Source: Myxococcales bacterium
GTDB taxonomy: Bacteria > Myxococcota_A > Polyangia > Polyangiales > Polyangiaceae
Reading direction: 5' to 3'
Length of the DNA: 64,000 nt
Assembly (NCBI GenBank): GCA_016712525.1
Contig: JADJQX010000006.1
Location: forward strand, 992,001-1,056,000
The translations under genes and the position numbers were made by a program. Below are positions 41,379-50,669 of the stretch, piece by piece. Below the pieces are notes generated by a model that was not told the DNA's origin, made no database searches, and was given only the letters and a program-made list of their open reading frames with translations. The first letter of the stretch is position 1. Every line of letters begins with the position of its first letter.

Positions 41379-43139
41379 ATGGGCTACGTCGATCGCGCCA
41401 CCTTGATTGTCCTCGCCGAGACGGCCGAGATCGGCCTGCCCGAAGCGACGAACGTGCCCGCGCAGGCGTTCGATCCGCTCCTTCGTGGGAGGATCCGCGC
41501 GCGCGCCGCGGAGGCCGTGGCGAAGGCCGAGGCCCGAACGCGTGTGCGGGAAGGGGAGCACGTCCTCAGGGTCGCGTTCTTGCTCACGCACCCCTCCGGG
41601 CTCGAGGGGATCGACGCGGACGACGTCGGCGCCGTGACCGCGTCGTTCGACGCGCGGGTCGTCGCGATCGCGCCCTACCTCGAAAAAAGCCGGGCTCGCC
41701 GCGTGACGGCGTACCGTGAAGCGGCACACGATCGCACCCCCGAAGCGCCCCTTGCCGCGCCTCCGCCGCGCCCGCGAAGAGGGTGGCCCGTCACCACGGC
41801 GCTCGGCGTCGGACTCACGACCTTCGCGCTCGGCGCCGCGGCCGTGCTCGTCGGTCCGTCGCTCTTCCCGGGAAAGGTCGAGCGGTTTCGTCGCACCGCG
41901 TTCGGCGCGGCCCTGCGCGATCCGCTCACCGAGGTGGTCGCGGCCAACGGCGCGAAGAGCCCGTCTCGCGAGAAGCTCACCGCACCCAAGGTCGAACGCC
42001 AGATCGGTCCTGCTGCGCACGCTCGGCTCGACGATCTCCTCTCGAGCCTCGGGCCAGCGTCGCGGTCGACCGAGCCCGTCGACGTGGCCATGGCGGCCGT
42101 GTTCGCGAACGTGAACGCCGTGGACGCGGCCCTCGTGACGGCCAAGGTCCCCGCGCATCTTCACGCCTACGCGCGTGGGCCCGTGGGGGAGCGCTCGGTG
42201 TGGCTCACGGCGTACTACGTCGAGCGCCGGAGCACGGTCACGATCGACGGCGACGCTTCGCCCACGGTGTGGGGGCGCAGGCTCGACACGTTGAACCTCG
42301 CCGACGTCGGCGTCACCAAGGCGAACGCCGAAGACACGACGCTCGTCAGCTTGGACGTGCTCGAGGCGACGTTCGTCGACGCGTGGCTCCCGTCGCTCAT
42401 GCAGGAATTCTCCGAGCCGGAGGCCGATCCGTCCCCTCGGATGCACCTCCGCGCGCACGCGGAGCGGCAGGCCGCTCGTGAGCTCCGCGACACGACCCAC
42501 GTCACGATCGCCGACGCCCGCGCGCTCTCGGAGGCCATCGCGCGTCGCAACGCCGCGCTCGAGCGAGCCGGGCGAAAACCCGAGGGACGCATCCACCTCG
42601 GGCCCGATCAACGCGCCGCGCTCGAGGCCCTCGGAGGCTCACGCGCCTCGGAGGCGCTCTCGCAAGACGCGCACATCGACGGGGTGCGCGAGAAGGTGGA
42701 CCCGGCGATCGCCGAGCTCGTCACGCTCGTCGAAGAGGGTTTCCTCGTCCGTGTGCGCGACGAGAAGCGCCTCGCCACGAGCTCGTTCCCCAAGCTCGGC
42801 GTGGCCGATGGAACGCCGTGGACCCGCGCCCGCGCCGCCGCGGATCTCGGCCTCGTGGCCCGGGCGCGTTGCCCGCACGTGGCGCTCTACCTGCTCGCCG
42901 ACAAGGTGCTCTCGCCCACCTCGGGCGCCGACCGGATCGCGGCCGAGGTCGCTCTCGGGCTCATCGTGCGGGCGCTCGGAGGCGCGCTCCCCGAGGGGAC
43001 CTTCACCGAGAACCAGCTCTTCTCGGCGCTCGACGGCGTGCTCGCGCAGAGCGGCGACCGGGTGCGTTCCGCCGCGCGGCAGGTCTACGAGACCGTGCTC
43101 GTCGACAAGGTGCCGAGCGTCGTGCGCACGCCGCGGTGA
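41379..43139 (+). CDS. Hypothetical single-pass membrane protein
   Basis: The product has 586 residues and I do not recognise the family. The N-terminal 130 residues are soluble and basic, a single membrane segment lies at about 140-165, and the rest (about 170-586) would be extracytoplasmic, mainly helical and Ala/Arg-rich. No catalytic motif is visible. The frame is open upstream past the divergent gene, but ATG 41379 begins the coding-like part. Confidence 0.75.
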   Translation: MGYVDRATLIVLAETAEIGLPEATNVPAQAFDPLLRGRIRARAAEAVAKAEARTRVREGEHVLRVAFLLTHPSGLEGIDADDVGAVTASFDARVVAIAPYLEKSRARRVTAYREAAHDRTPEAPLAAPPPRPRRGWPVTTALGVGLTTFALGAAAVLVGPSLFPGKVERFRRTAFGAALRDPLTEVVAANGAKSPSREKLTAPKVERQIGPAAHARLDDLLSSLGPASRSTEPVDVAMAAVFANVNAVDAALVTAKVPAHLHAYARGPVGERSVWLTAYYVERRSTVTIDGDASPTVWGRRLDTLNLADVGVTKANAEDTTLVSLDVLEATFVDAWLPSLMQEFSEPEADPSPRMHLRAHAERQAARELRDTTHVTIADARALSEAIARRNAALERAGRKPEGRIHLGPDQRAALEALGGSRASEALSQDAHIDGVREKVDPAIAELVTLVEEGFLVRVRDEKRLATSSFPKLGVADGTPWTRARAAADLGLVARARCPHVALYLLADKVLSPTSGADRIAAEVALGLIVRALGGALPEGTFTENQLFSALDGVLAQSGDRVRSAARQVYETVLVDKVPSVVRTPR

Positions 43140-43189
43140 CGTAGCGCCGAAGGGCCTTTGTTTCCCTGCGCCGAGGTAGACTGCGCGGC

Positions 43190-43825
43190 ATGCACCTGCC
43201 TCCCGCATTTCGGCTGGACGATCCCGAGGCCATCGACGCGCTCGTCCGCGAGGTGGGCCTCGCGACGCTCGTGGGCGCGCGTGACGACGGAGCCCTCGAG
43301 GTGACCCACGTCCCGCTCGTGCTGCGTCGGGGACCGGGCGACGGGGCGACGCTCGTCGGGCACGTGGCGCGCGCGTCGGACACGTGGCGTGTGCTCGACG
43401 GTCGGCCCGTGACGGCCATTTTTCAGGGGCCGCACGCGTACGTCTCGGCCGCGACGTACACGAGCCCCGCCGACCAGGTGCCCACCTGGAACTACGTGGT
43501 CGTCCACGTCGAGGGCACGCTCCGAACGACGACGGGCCCCGAGCTCCGCGCCGACCTCGAGGCGCTCGCGTGTACGTTCGAAGGGCCAGAGCCGCGCTGG
43601 TCGCTCGGCACGCTCTCTCTCGAGCTGCTCACCGCGCTCGAAGCGGCCATCGTGGGCGTGCGCGTGGAGGTCACACGAATCACCGCGAAGGCTAAGGTGA
43701 GCCAGAACCGCAGCCCTGAAGATCGCGCCCGCGTCCGCGCCATGCTCGCCGCCCGGGGCGACACGGCGAGCCTCGCGCTCGTGGCTCACATGGACGCCGC
43801 CGAGGCCCGGAGAGCGTCTCGGTAG
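43190..43825 (+). CDS. PaiB-like FMN-binding negative transcriptional regulator
   Basis: The product has 211 residues. PaiB-family signatures are present: PPAFRLDDPEAIDALV at the start, VPTWNYVVVHVEG (about 99-111) and KAKVSQNRSPEDR (about 165-177). The fold is an FMN-binding split barrel. In Bacillus, PaiB is associated with sporulation and protease repression, but the role here is unknown. It is preceded by a 50-base gap from the previous gene and ends at a bidirectional hairpin. Confidence 0.88.
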   Translation: MHLPPAFRLDDPEAIDALVREVGLATLVGARDDGALEVTHVPLVLRRGPGDGATLVGHVARASDTWRVLDGRPVTAIFQGPHAYVSAATYTSPADQVPTWNYVVVHVEGTLRTTTGPELRADLEALACTFEGPEPRWSLGTLSLELLTALEAAIVGVRVEVTRITAKAKVSQNRSPEDRARVRAMLAARGDTASLALVAHMDAAEARRASR

Positions 43826-43854
43826 CGTGTCGGCTCGAGCCCGAGGACAACGAA

Positions 43855-43889
43855 GGCCCGGGTGCTTCCCCAAGGGAAAAACCCGGGCC
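43855..43889. terminator. Hairpin between convergent genes
   Basis: A perfect 9-bp stem, GGCCCGGGT with ACCCGGGCC, has a 17-base loop ending in AAAAA. It sits between the PaiB-like gene and the glycine-rich lipoprotein gene and probably terminates both. The T-run is inside the loop on the minus strand, so it is not a textbook terminator. Confidence 0.5.
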
Positions 43890-43914
43890 CCGCGAGCGCG
43901 ATGCGCCTTCTGGC

Positions 43915-45516
43915 TCAGTACTTGAAGGTGTCTTGGGCGATTGCCGGGGTGGCCGCCGGGATGGTGCGAGCGGGCTGGCCGGGGAACGTGCCCGGCTGCG
44001 TCTGCTCGCCGGGGCTCACACCCGCCGCACCGTGCGCAAGCTGGCACTGGACCTGAGTCGGAACGGTGGTGTCGTGGACGATGGCGATCGAAGGACCTCC
44101 GGCGCCGTGACCCGACGCCCCCGCTTGGACCCCCGGAGCCCCAGCGGCACCAGCGCCCGCACCGGCCTGACCGAGCGTTGGAGCCGACCCAAAGCTCCCC
44201 CGGCCGCCGTTGCCGCCGTTGCCCGCGCGCAATACCGTCTTTTCGAGGCGGAGCGGGCTGCGCGTGGTGAGCACGGCGATGCTGGCCCCTCCACCCCTTC
44301 CCGGCGTGCCGGCGCGGCCCGGGCACCCTCCAGCGCCTCCACCTCCTCCAGACGAAGCGAACGTCATGAAGGGCTCGGTTGGCACCGGTACGAGCGCGGC
44401 CGAACCGAATCCTCCCGCCCCTCCGGCGCTTGCCGTCGCCGCCTGCCCCCCTTGGGTCCCGTCGCCGACACGATATTCACCCTCGCCAAAGGTCCCGCCG
44501 AAGGAGGACGCCCCTCCCGCAGGCTGCGCCGGCGTGACATCCGGAACTCCAGGCTTGCCGGGGGTTGGAGCCGCATACGGGACGGCGCTACCTTGGCTGG
44601 CTCTGTAGAGCCGGCCCACGCCTCCTTCCCCTCCGGCTGCGGTGAGTGACGCTCCGGCTGCTTGGCACGTGACCTGGCCGCCTTGTGAGAGCCCAATCTC
44701 GGGCCGAGCGTTGACGAGCGCGCCCCCCTCGGAATACCGGCATGGACTACCCGCGCCGAGGCCAGCAATGCACGCTGAGTTGGCGCGCGGCGGTTCGGCT
44801 GTGCGCACGACATTGGCCAGGAAGCCTTCGGGGGCCTCTCCGTTCTTCCCATTCGCGCCGCTTTGGGCCTCGATCTTTCCCCCGACGAACGTGAGGCCCG
44901 TGGAGTTGACCGCGAGCAGCCCGATGCTCGACGGCTCGGTGTCGTTCCCGGCGGGGGCGATCACGTCGAGCCCGTCGATGCGCGTGGGCACGTTGATCTC
45001 ACGGGCCGTGATCGCCGGAGACGTGGGCGAGGCCACGATCGTGTTGGCCTGGCTGATCGTCCACTTCGTCGGGTCGGTCGCGCAGTCCATGTTGCCGACG
45101 ATCGAGACGCCCGGCAGAAGCTCGAGGGCCTCGGCGTACGTGCTCGCGCAGACGTAGACGCGCTTCTTCGCGGCCTTGGCGAGCGTGATGCCCTCGCTGA
45201 TGGTCGAGACGGGCGCGGCGCGTGTGCCCGCAGCACCCGGCGCGCCGTTCGCCGACACGAAGATGCCGAACTGCTCGGTCACCTCGTCTTGCTTGGGAGG
45301 TGGTGGCGGAGGGAGCGGGGGAATCGCCGCGTCGGCCGCGTCGGCCGCTGCGTCGAGCTCGGGCAACGGCGGCGGCGGAGTGGTGGGCGTGGGCGTCGAC
45401 CCGTCGGGGATCGGCGGCATCTCGGCGGTGTCCGAGACGCAAGCGCCGAGGCCGATGGCCCCGATGACAGTAAAGAGAAGACCCGAAGCGATGGCGGTGC
45501 GGTGGTGTGTCCCCAT
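43915..45516 (-). CDS. Glycine-rich lipoprotein with DUF1565-like N-terminal domain
   Basis: The product has 533 residues. The signal ends GLGAC, then a Pro/Thr and Asp/Ala linker. At about 85-160 is a parallel-beta-helix-type start of the DUF1565 kind (FVSANGAPGAAGTRAAPVST, then ITLAKAAKKRVYVCASTYAEAL). From about 230 the protein is dominated by Gly/Ala runs with scattered cysteines, like PE_PGRS-style proteins. It is probably an adhesin-like surface protein. Start ATG 45516; the open frame continues 28 codons upstream. Confidence 0.8.
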   Translation of the reverse strand: MGTHHRTAIASGLLFTVIGAIGLGACVSDTAEMPPIPDGSTPTPTTPPPPLPELDAAADAADAAIPPLPPPPPPKQDEVTEQFGIFVSANGAPGAAGTRAAPVSTISEGITLAKAAKKRVYVCASTYAEALELLPGVSIVGNMDCATDPTKWTISQANTIVASPTSPAITAREINVPTRIDGLDVIAPAGNDTEPSSIGLLAVNSTGLTFVGGKIEAQSGANGKNGEAPEGFLANVVRTAEPPRANSACIAGLGAGSPCRYSEGGALVNARPEIGLSQGGQVTCQAAGASLTAAGGEGGVGRLYRASQGSAVPYAAPTPGKPGVPDVTPAQPAGGASSFGGTFGEGEYRVGDGTQGGQAATASAGGAGGFGSAALVPVPTEPFMTFASSGGGGGAGGCPGRAGTPGRGGGASIAVLTTRSPLRLEKTVLRAGNGGNGGRGSFGSAPTLGQAGAGAGAAGAPGVQAGASGHGAGGPSIAIVHDTTVPTQVQCQLAHGAAGVSPGEQTQPGTFPGQPARTIPAATPAIAQDTFKY

Positions 45517-45778
45517 ATGCGGGGGTTCTTTTGCGCCACTCCGTATCGAGCGCAAGCCAAAAGGGACGAGGCTGTCCAGAAAGGCGTGCAATTGTGCCAC
45601 AGGACAGGACCTGACGGCCCTAAGCGGGCCTCGCGGGCGAGAGGACCTCGCGGGGCCTCACGAGGAGGCCCCATCGAGGCGTGTGGTGAGGTGGCGCCGT
45701 CACGTGGTCGCGCGGCGCCGCGGTTCGCTCCGTCGTCCTCTTTGCGGCTAGGGGTGGTCGCGCGGGAGCCGCTCGCGC
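45517..45778 (-). other. Intergenic stretch with no recognised gene
   Basis: This stretch holds no convincing coding frame. It is GC-rich with several short inverted GGCCTC/GAGGCC stretches (about 45635-45675). The promoter for the glycine-rich lipoprotein should lie near 45530-45600, which is less GC-rich. Confidence 0.4.
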
Positions 45779-46073
45779 TCAGCCCGCGCGTTGCACGCGG
45801 ATGGGCACCTTGCCGCGCTCGAGCTCCTTGGCCTCGGCTTCGGTCAGGAAGATGTCTTGGCCGAGGCGGACCGAGCCGTCGGCGACCAGCTCGGCGAGGT
45901 CATCGACGGGGGCGCCGTCGCTTTGGCCAGACCTTGCGCCTTGCCCCGGGCGAAAGCACGCGGGGGGCCTCTTCGGCGTGGCGCTCTCCCGGAAGGAAGA
46001 GACGCGTGACGGTGGTGACGAAGGAGAGATCGAGGCCTTCGCCTTCGATCGCGGTGGTGAGGTGGTATCGCAT
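45779..46073 (-). pseudogene. Small hypothetical gene, apparently frameshifted
   Basis: ATG 46073 opens a frame with a plausible first 40 residues (RYHLTTAIEGEGLDLSFVTT, then RLFLPGERHAEEAPRVL), then Arg-rich nonsense to a stop at 45900. In another frame the 3' part reads VDDLAELVADGSVRLGQDIF, then an acidic helix TEAEAKELERGKV and a stop at 45779. At least one frameshift is needed near 45930-45960 to join them. It could be a decayed gene or sequence error. Family unknown. Confidence 0.45.
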
Positions 46074-46230
46074 GCCATCCCCTATTGCGATCTTCGGGCC
46101 AGCCGTATTCTCGGGGTTTTCTCGAGGTTTTCGCGTCGGCCAGGTGGCCTGGGCCACATTTCGGGTGGCCTGGGCCAGGCCGCGCGCCTCCCTCTTGCCG
46201 CGGTCGCTCGGGCGGGGCACGGTCGTCGGA

Positions 46231-47145
46231 ATGGACCGAGGCCATGTCACGCGCGTCCCGACGTCTCCTGCGCTCGCGAGGGTCGTCGAGCTCGGGTGGG
46301 CCCAGGCGGCCTCGCCGTCGAGCGGTGCGCGGTGGGAGCGGGTGGTCCCCACGGGCAAGCTTCATCTCGTCGTGCGGGACGGCGCGCCCTTGCGGCTCGC
46401 GACGGGAGGTGCGTCGCTCGGGGCGGCGATCGTGGGAGGCCCTCGCCAGACCTCGTACGACAAAGACGTGAGCGCGCCGTCGTCGTCGGTCGGCGTGGTG
46501 CTGGGGCTCGGGGTGACAGGCGCGCTCTTCGGGGTGCCGGCGAGCGCCCTGGCCGAGCAGCACGTCTCGCTCGAGGATCTCGTTGGCGCCGCGGAGGTGT
46601 CGCGCCTTCGGGATCGTGTCCTCTCTCGGCACGAGCCCGCTGCGCGCCTCGCCGCGCTCGAGGCGTGGCTCGAAGCGCGTGTCGCGGCGTCCCGGGAGGC
46701 GCTCGTCGACGTGCGTGTCGCGCGTGGCCTCGCGAGGCTCGCGCTGTCCCCCACGGCCACGGTGTCCACCATGGCCGCCGCGAGCGGGCTCGGTGTGCGC
46801 GCGTTCGGGCGTCGTTTCATGGCGTCGGTCGGCCTGTCTCCTCGCGCGTTCGGTCGGGTCGTGCGACTTGGGCGGACCGTCGCGAGGCTCGCCGAGACGA
46901 GCTCGGGGAGCGACGCGGCCCTCGCGCTCGAAGCCGGATACGCCGACCAAGCGCACCTCTGCCGCGACCTCCGCGTGTTCCTCGGCATGACCCCCTCGGA
47001 GTACCGCGCGAGCCGCGCCCGACACCCGAACCACGTGCCCCTCCGCGACGTGCGACCGATTCGTTCAAGCCACGCGTCCACGCACGAGGCATGCTCGGCT
47101 TCCGCAGGGGCGGTCCGCGCCCACCCACGAGAACGAGAGAGGTGA
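46231..47145 (+). CDS. AraC-family transcriptional regulator
   Basis: The product has 304 residues. The N-terminal sensor region (about 1-150) has the VPTGKLHLVV and GPRQTSYDKDV features seen in regulators with a DUF6597-like domain. The C-terminal AraC DNA-binding domain (about 165-265) has two helix-turn-helix parts: VSTMAAASGLGVRAFGRRF and ALEAGYADQAHLCRDL, ending FLGMTPSEYR. ATG 46231 is used; the frame is open far upstream. The VOC gene begins 6 bases after the stop, so it is a likely co-transcribed partner. Confidence 0.9.
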   Translation: MDRGHVTRVPTSPALARVVELGWAQAASPSSGARWERVVPTGKLHLVVRDGAPLRLATGGASLGAAIVGGPRQTSYDKDVSAPSSSVGVVLGLGVTGALFGVPASALAEQHVSLEDLVGAAEVSRLRDRVLSRHEPAARLAALEAWLEARVAASREALVDVRVARGLARLALSPTATVSTMAAASGLGVRAFGRRFMASVGLSPRAFGRVVRLGRTVARLAETSSGSDAALALEAGYADQAHLCRDLRVFLGMTPSEYRASRARHPNHVPLRDVRPIRSSHASTHEACSASAGAVRAHPRERER

Positions 47146-47150
47146 GCCCG

Positions 47151-47594
47151 ATGATCCACGAGGTGTTCGCGTACCTTCGCGTCGAGAGCTGCGCCGCGGC
47201 CATTCGTTTCTACGAAGAGGCGTTCGGCGCGAGAGAAAAGTTCAGGCTCGTCGAGCCGGGCGGGCGCATCGGTCACGCCGAGCTCCTCTTCGGAGACGCG
47301 ACCGTCATGCTGTCCGAGGCGTTCCCGGAGCACGGCATCTTCGCTCCCGAGGGCGGGAAGACGTCGGTCGGCGTTCACCTCCACGTCGACGACGCGGACG
47401 CCGTGGTCGCGCGCGCGGTCGCGGCGGGGGCCGTGATCGTGCGCCCCATCGCCGACCACTTCTACGGAGAGCGCTCGGGCGCGGTGCGCGATCCGTTCGG
47501 CCACGAGTGGCTCATCGGGCACTCCATCGAGGACGTGTCGCCCGAGGAGATGCAGCGCCGCTACGACGCCCTCTTCGTGCCGAACGCTCCCTGA
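47151..47594 (+). CDS. VOC-family (glyoxalase/PhnB-like) protein
   Basis: The product has 147 residues and one pair of beta-alpha-beta VOC modules: CAAAIRFYEEAFGARE at about 15-30, ELLFGDATVMLSE, VHLHVDDADAVVARAVAAGA and VRDPFGHEWLIG. The family binds metals and includes glyoxalases and antibiotic-binding proteins; this subgroup is often called PhnB-like. Function is unknown. ATG 47151 follows AGAGAGG at about 47135-47141. Confidence 0.87.
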   Translation: MIHEVFAYLRVESCAAAIRFYEEAFGAREKFRLVEPGGRIGHAELLFGDATVMLSEAFPEHGIFAPEGGKTSVGVHLHVDDADAVVARAVAAGAVIVRPIADHFYGERSGAVRDPFGHEWLIGHSIEDVSPEEMQRRYDALFVPNAP

Positions 47595-47860
47595 AGCGCA
47601 CGCGTCGCGGGCATCGTCGGTCCATGCGCGCCCTCCGACGCCCGGCTCGAGAGGGGGTCACCCACGTGACCATGAGCGAACCCTTCGTAACTCCACATGT
47701 TCGTGCGGGCTCTGTTTTTTGCGATTTTCTTCGACAAAAACCCGTGGAAGGCGCTCAACGCGACATGGTACCGTAGGTCGTTGTTCGAGAGCTCGGCGGG
47801 CGGGGGCCGTGTCGTGACTCTCACGCGCTACGAGCGAGCCCCGGGCTCGAGGAGAACGTC
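47595..47860 (+). promoter_or_regulatory. Upstream region of the chemosensory operon
   Basis: This 266-bp stretch carries no gene that I can support. It includes the least GC-rich patch in the region (about 47680-47770, with a TTTTTTGCGATTTTCTTCGACAA-type stretch), the likely place of the operon promoter. I cannot define -35 and -10 boxes. Confidence 0.35.
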
Positions 47861-49828
47861 GTGAGCCACAAAGGTGTCGTCGGGCGGGTGCTCGCCTCGA
47901 TTCTGGGAGTCGACGTGTTTTTCGGCCTCCTCATTCCGATCGCCTTCGTCGGCAGCTTGGGGGGCCCCCTCGGGAAGGTGTTCGCCATCCACTTCGCCGT
48001 GCTGGTGGTGCACGTCGCGGTCAGCGTGCTCCACGTGTCGAGCCAACTCGCCCCGGTCGATCTGTGGCTGCGCACCGAGCCGGCCGATCGGACGGACGTG
48101 ATGGTGCGGCGGGCCGCTGTCGCGCTCCAGGTCCTCCCGAAGCGTCAGACCCTCGTCGACACGAGCCTCTTCGCGCTGGCGGCGGTCGGGACCCCGGTCG
48201 TCCTCGTGACGATCCTTCACGACGAGGCGGTGAGCGCGCGCTACTACCTGCCATCCCTCGGGGCCGCGGCGTCGATCGTTTGTGGTGGCAGCGCGCTCCT
48301 GTTGCCGCTCGTCGAGGCGCTCACGTCCGACCTGCACGCGGAGATCATGGCGGAGTCCGCGGCGCGCAAGCTCGACGTGACCCCGGCGCCCGCGTCCATC
48401 CCGGGGCGCATCGCCGCGCTCGCGCTCGGCTTGGCGCTCGCCCCGCTACCGTGGATGGTGGGGATCGGGTACCGCACCGCCAACGACGACGCACGCGACG
48501 TCGCGCTCGAGGAGGCCCGCATGGCCGCCGCCGTGAGCGCGCTCGGCGGCGCCGTGGGGACCGTGGCGACCGAGTCGGCCGTGCGCGTGGTCGACGCGGC
48601 GGACACGAGCCGCTGTGTCTCCGCGGCGCGCGAGAGCTCGGGGGTCAGGCTCGCGGGGTACGTCGACGTGCCGAACGAGGCGGCGACGGCGTGCATCGAG
48701 CGTCGCGACGGCCGCTACGCGATCGCGGTCGTGCCCGTGTCGGGGAGCCGTACGACGGGCTTTTTGGTCTCGTCGTCGGCGTTCCTCGTCGTGGTCGGGT
48801 TCTGGGCGCCGCTCGTGGCGTTCTTCTTCGGGCGTTGGATCGGGCGGCCCGTCGGGCGCCTCGCCGAGGCCACGCGGCGGCTCTCGGAGGTCGGCGATAT
48901 CGGCGCCATGGGTGCGTTGCCCATCCCGTACGACGACGAGCTCGGCGCGCTCACACGATCGTTCAACGCGTTCCTTGGGGACCTCAGGAACCTCAGCTGG
49001 GGGGCGACGTCGGTGGCTCAGGGCAACCTCAAGGTGACCATCTCCGGGCGCGGCGATCTGCCCGACGCGTTCCGCGGAATGCTCGAGCGCCTCCGGGACC
49101 TCGTGCGCCCGCTCCGCGAGACGTCCGTCCAGATCGCGAGCGCCGCGGCCGAGATCTACTCGGCCTCCCAGGAACAAGAGGCCGCCGCGACCCAGCAGTC
49201 GGCCGGGATGACCGAGGTGTCGCGCACCATGGAGTCGCTCTCCGGCTCGGCGGCGCACATCGCCGAATCGGTCCGCGGGGTCTTGGCGGACGCGGAGCGC
49301 ACGCGCGAGAACACCGACCAGATGGCGAGCCGGATCGCCGAGCTGAACGCCCACGCCACGCGCATCGGCGAGCTGCTCGAGGTCATCCGCGACGTGGCCG
49401 ACCGGAGCGATCTCCTCGCGCTGAACGGGTCGCTCGAGGCTACCCACGCGGGCGAGGCAGGCAAGGGTTTCTCCCTCATCGCGGGCGAGATGCGGCGGCT
49501 CGCCGAGCGCGTGACCGCCACGGTCGATGGCGTCCGCACGCTGCTCGCCGACATCCGCGCGTCGGGCTCCTCGGCGGTCATGGCGACCGAGCAGAGCCGC
49601 AAGGTGGCCGAGAGCACCACGGAGGCCGCGCGGCGCATCACGCTGGTCGTGCAGCAGCAGCGCTCCGCGACCGACGCCGTGAGCGCGAGCGTGCGCGACG
49701 TCACCACCGTGGTGGCGCAGGCCGCGGTCGCGACCACGCAGACGCGCGTCTCCGCGGAGGACTTGAAGACCCAGGCCGACAGGCTCGAGACGCTCCTTCG
49801 CCGCTTCGTGATCGAGGCGTCGGCGTGA
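47861..49828 (+). CDS. Methyl-accepting chemotaxis protein with six predicted membrane segments
   Basis: The product has 655 residues. Membrane segments lie at about 8-35, 40-58, 100-117, 130-150, 185-205 and 305-330. The only sizeable outside loop (about 207-303) has two cysteines. A HAMP-like region follows (about 330-385), then the signalling coiled coil with the tip VIRDVADRSDLLALNGSLEATHAGEAGKGF around 507-540. Most MCPs have two membrane segments, so input sensing may be within the membrane. GTG 47861 follows GAGGAG at about 47850-47855. It is the first gene of the six-gene operon. Confidence 0.93.
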   Translation: MSHKGVVGRVLASILGVDVFFGLLIPIAFVGSLGGPLGKVFAIHFAVLVVHVAVSVLHVSSQLAPVDLWLRTEPADRTDVMVRRAAVALQVLPKRQTLVDTSLFALAAVGTPVVLVTILHDEAVSARYYLPSLGAAASIVCGGSALLLPLVEALTSDLHAEIMAESAARKLDVTPAPASIPGRIAALALGLALAPLPWMVGIGYRTANDDARDVALEEARMAAAVSALGGAVGTVATESAVRVVDAADTSRCVSAARESSGVRLAGYVDVPNEAATACIERRDGRYAIAVVPVSGSRTTGFLVSSSAFLVVVGFWAPLVAFFFGRWIGRPVGRLAEATRRLSEVGDIGAMGALPIPYDDELGALTRSFNAFLGDLRNLSWGATSVAQGNLKVTISGRGDLPDAFRGMLERLRDLVRPLRETSVQIASAAAEIYSASQEQEAAATQQSAGMTEVSRTMESLSGSAAHIAESVRGVLADAERTRENTDQMASRIAELNAHATRIGELLEVIRDVADRSDLLALNGSLEATHAGEAGKGFSLIAGEMRRLAERVTATVDGVRTLLADIRASGSSAVMATEQSRKVAESTTEAARRITLVVQQQRSATDAVSASVRDVTTVVAQAAVATTQTRVSAEDLKTQADRLETLLRRFVIEASA

Positions 49829-50265
49829 GCGCGAGCTTCCTGCCCGTCCGCCTCGGCGGATCGTGGCTCGTCCTCGAGGCGCGGTACGTCCGCGAGGTGT
49901 CGAAGGCCATTCCGTGGCTCGCGATCGGCGGCGCCCCCCGCGGGTTTCCTGGCGTGCTCGCGTGGAACGGCCGCGCGGTCGCCGTGTGCGATCTCGCGAG
50001 CGTGCTCGAGGTGGACGCGCCCCCGCTCTCGCCGAGTGAGCTCCGCGCGCGCACCGTGCTCCTCGCGCTCGAGGACGACGTCGTGGCCCTCCCGGTCGAC
50101 GGGGCCCGCGAGGCGTTCTCCGCGACCGACGAAGGGGGGCGCCGCACGCCGGTCGAGGGGCGCCCTCACGTGACCGAGCTCGTCGAGCACGAGGGGGTGC
50201 TGATGGGCAAGGTCGACGTCGAAGCCATCGTCCTCGATGCCCACAGAAGGGCGCGCGGCACGTGA
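49825..50265 (+). CDS. CheW-like adaptor protein
   Basis: The product has 146 residues and forms a single CheW domain: FLPVRLGGSWLVLEARYVREV at the start, FPGVLAWNGRAVAVCDLASVL (about 45-65) and RTVLLALEDDVVALPVDGARE. CheW links receptor tips to CheA. The GTG start overlaps the MCP stop by 4 bases. Confidence 0.82.
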   Translation: MSASFLPVRLGGSWLVLEARYVREVSKAIPWLAIGGAPRGFPGVLAWNGRAVAVCDLASVLEVDAPPLSPSELRARTVLLALEDDVVALPVDGAREAFSATDEGGRRTPVEGRPHVTELVEHEGVLMGKVDVEAIVLDAHRRARGT

Positions 50266-50669
50266 GCGAGGCCTTCGCCCCCTCCGAGGTGGTGGTCCTT
50301 GCGCTCGCCGACGGGCTCGTCGCCGTCGACGCGCGGATCGTCTTGGCGGTCGTACGCGCCGAGGTCGACGAGGGCGCGGTGGTGGTCCCCCTGGCGGAGT
50401 CCCTCGGGCGCAGCGAGGCTCCCGGGCCGCCGTATGGCGTTCGTGTGCGGACGCCTCTCGGGCCGCGCACGCTCAAGCTCACCGGACGCGCCGAGATCGT
50501 CCCGGTGGCGGCGAAGGGGTACATGCCACTGCCGGACCGCTTCTCCGGCGTCTCGGGCGGCGTGTACACGGCCCTCGTTCGGCTCGATCGCCAGGACGAC
50601 GCGCTCGCGCTCGCGCTCGACGCGTCTCGGCTCGGTGTCGGCCGTGAAGGCCCCGGAGCGCTGGTATGA
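50262..50669 (+). CDS. Second, degenerate CheW-like protein
   Basis: The product has 135 residues. The first 50 residues follow a CheW-like pattern (VVVLALADGLVAVDARIVLAVV, then VVPLAESLG), but the typical IxxLRG-like loop is missing and the rest diverges. It may be an adaptor variant specific for this array. GTG 50262 overlaps the upstream gene, and its end overlaps the CheA start. I rely on position as much as sequence. Confidence 0.6.
   Translation: MSEAFAPSEVVVLALADGLVAVDARIVLAVVRAEVDEGAVVVPLAESLGRSEAPGPPYGVRVRTPLGPRTLKLTGRAEIVPVAAKGYMPLPDRFSGVSGGVYTALVRLDRQDDALALALDASRLGVGREGPGALV

Noticed and set aside
47561..47824. 87-residue minus-strand ORF in the region upstream of the MCP gene
   Set aside because: It has no ribosome-binding site or recognisable motif and overlaps the VOC gene's end; the low-GC patch fits a promoter better.
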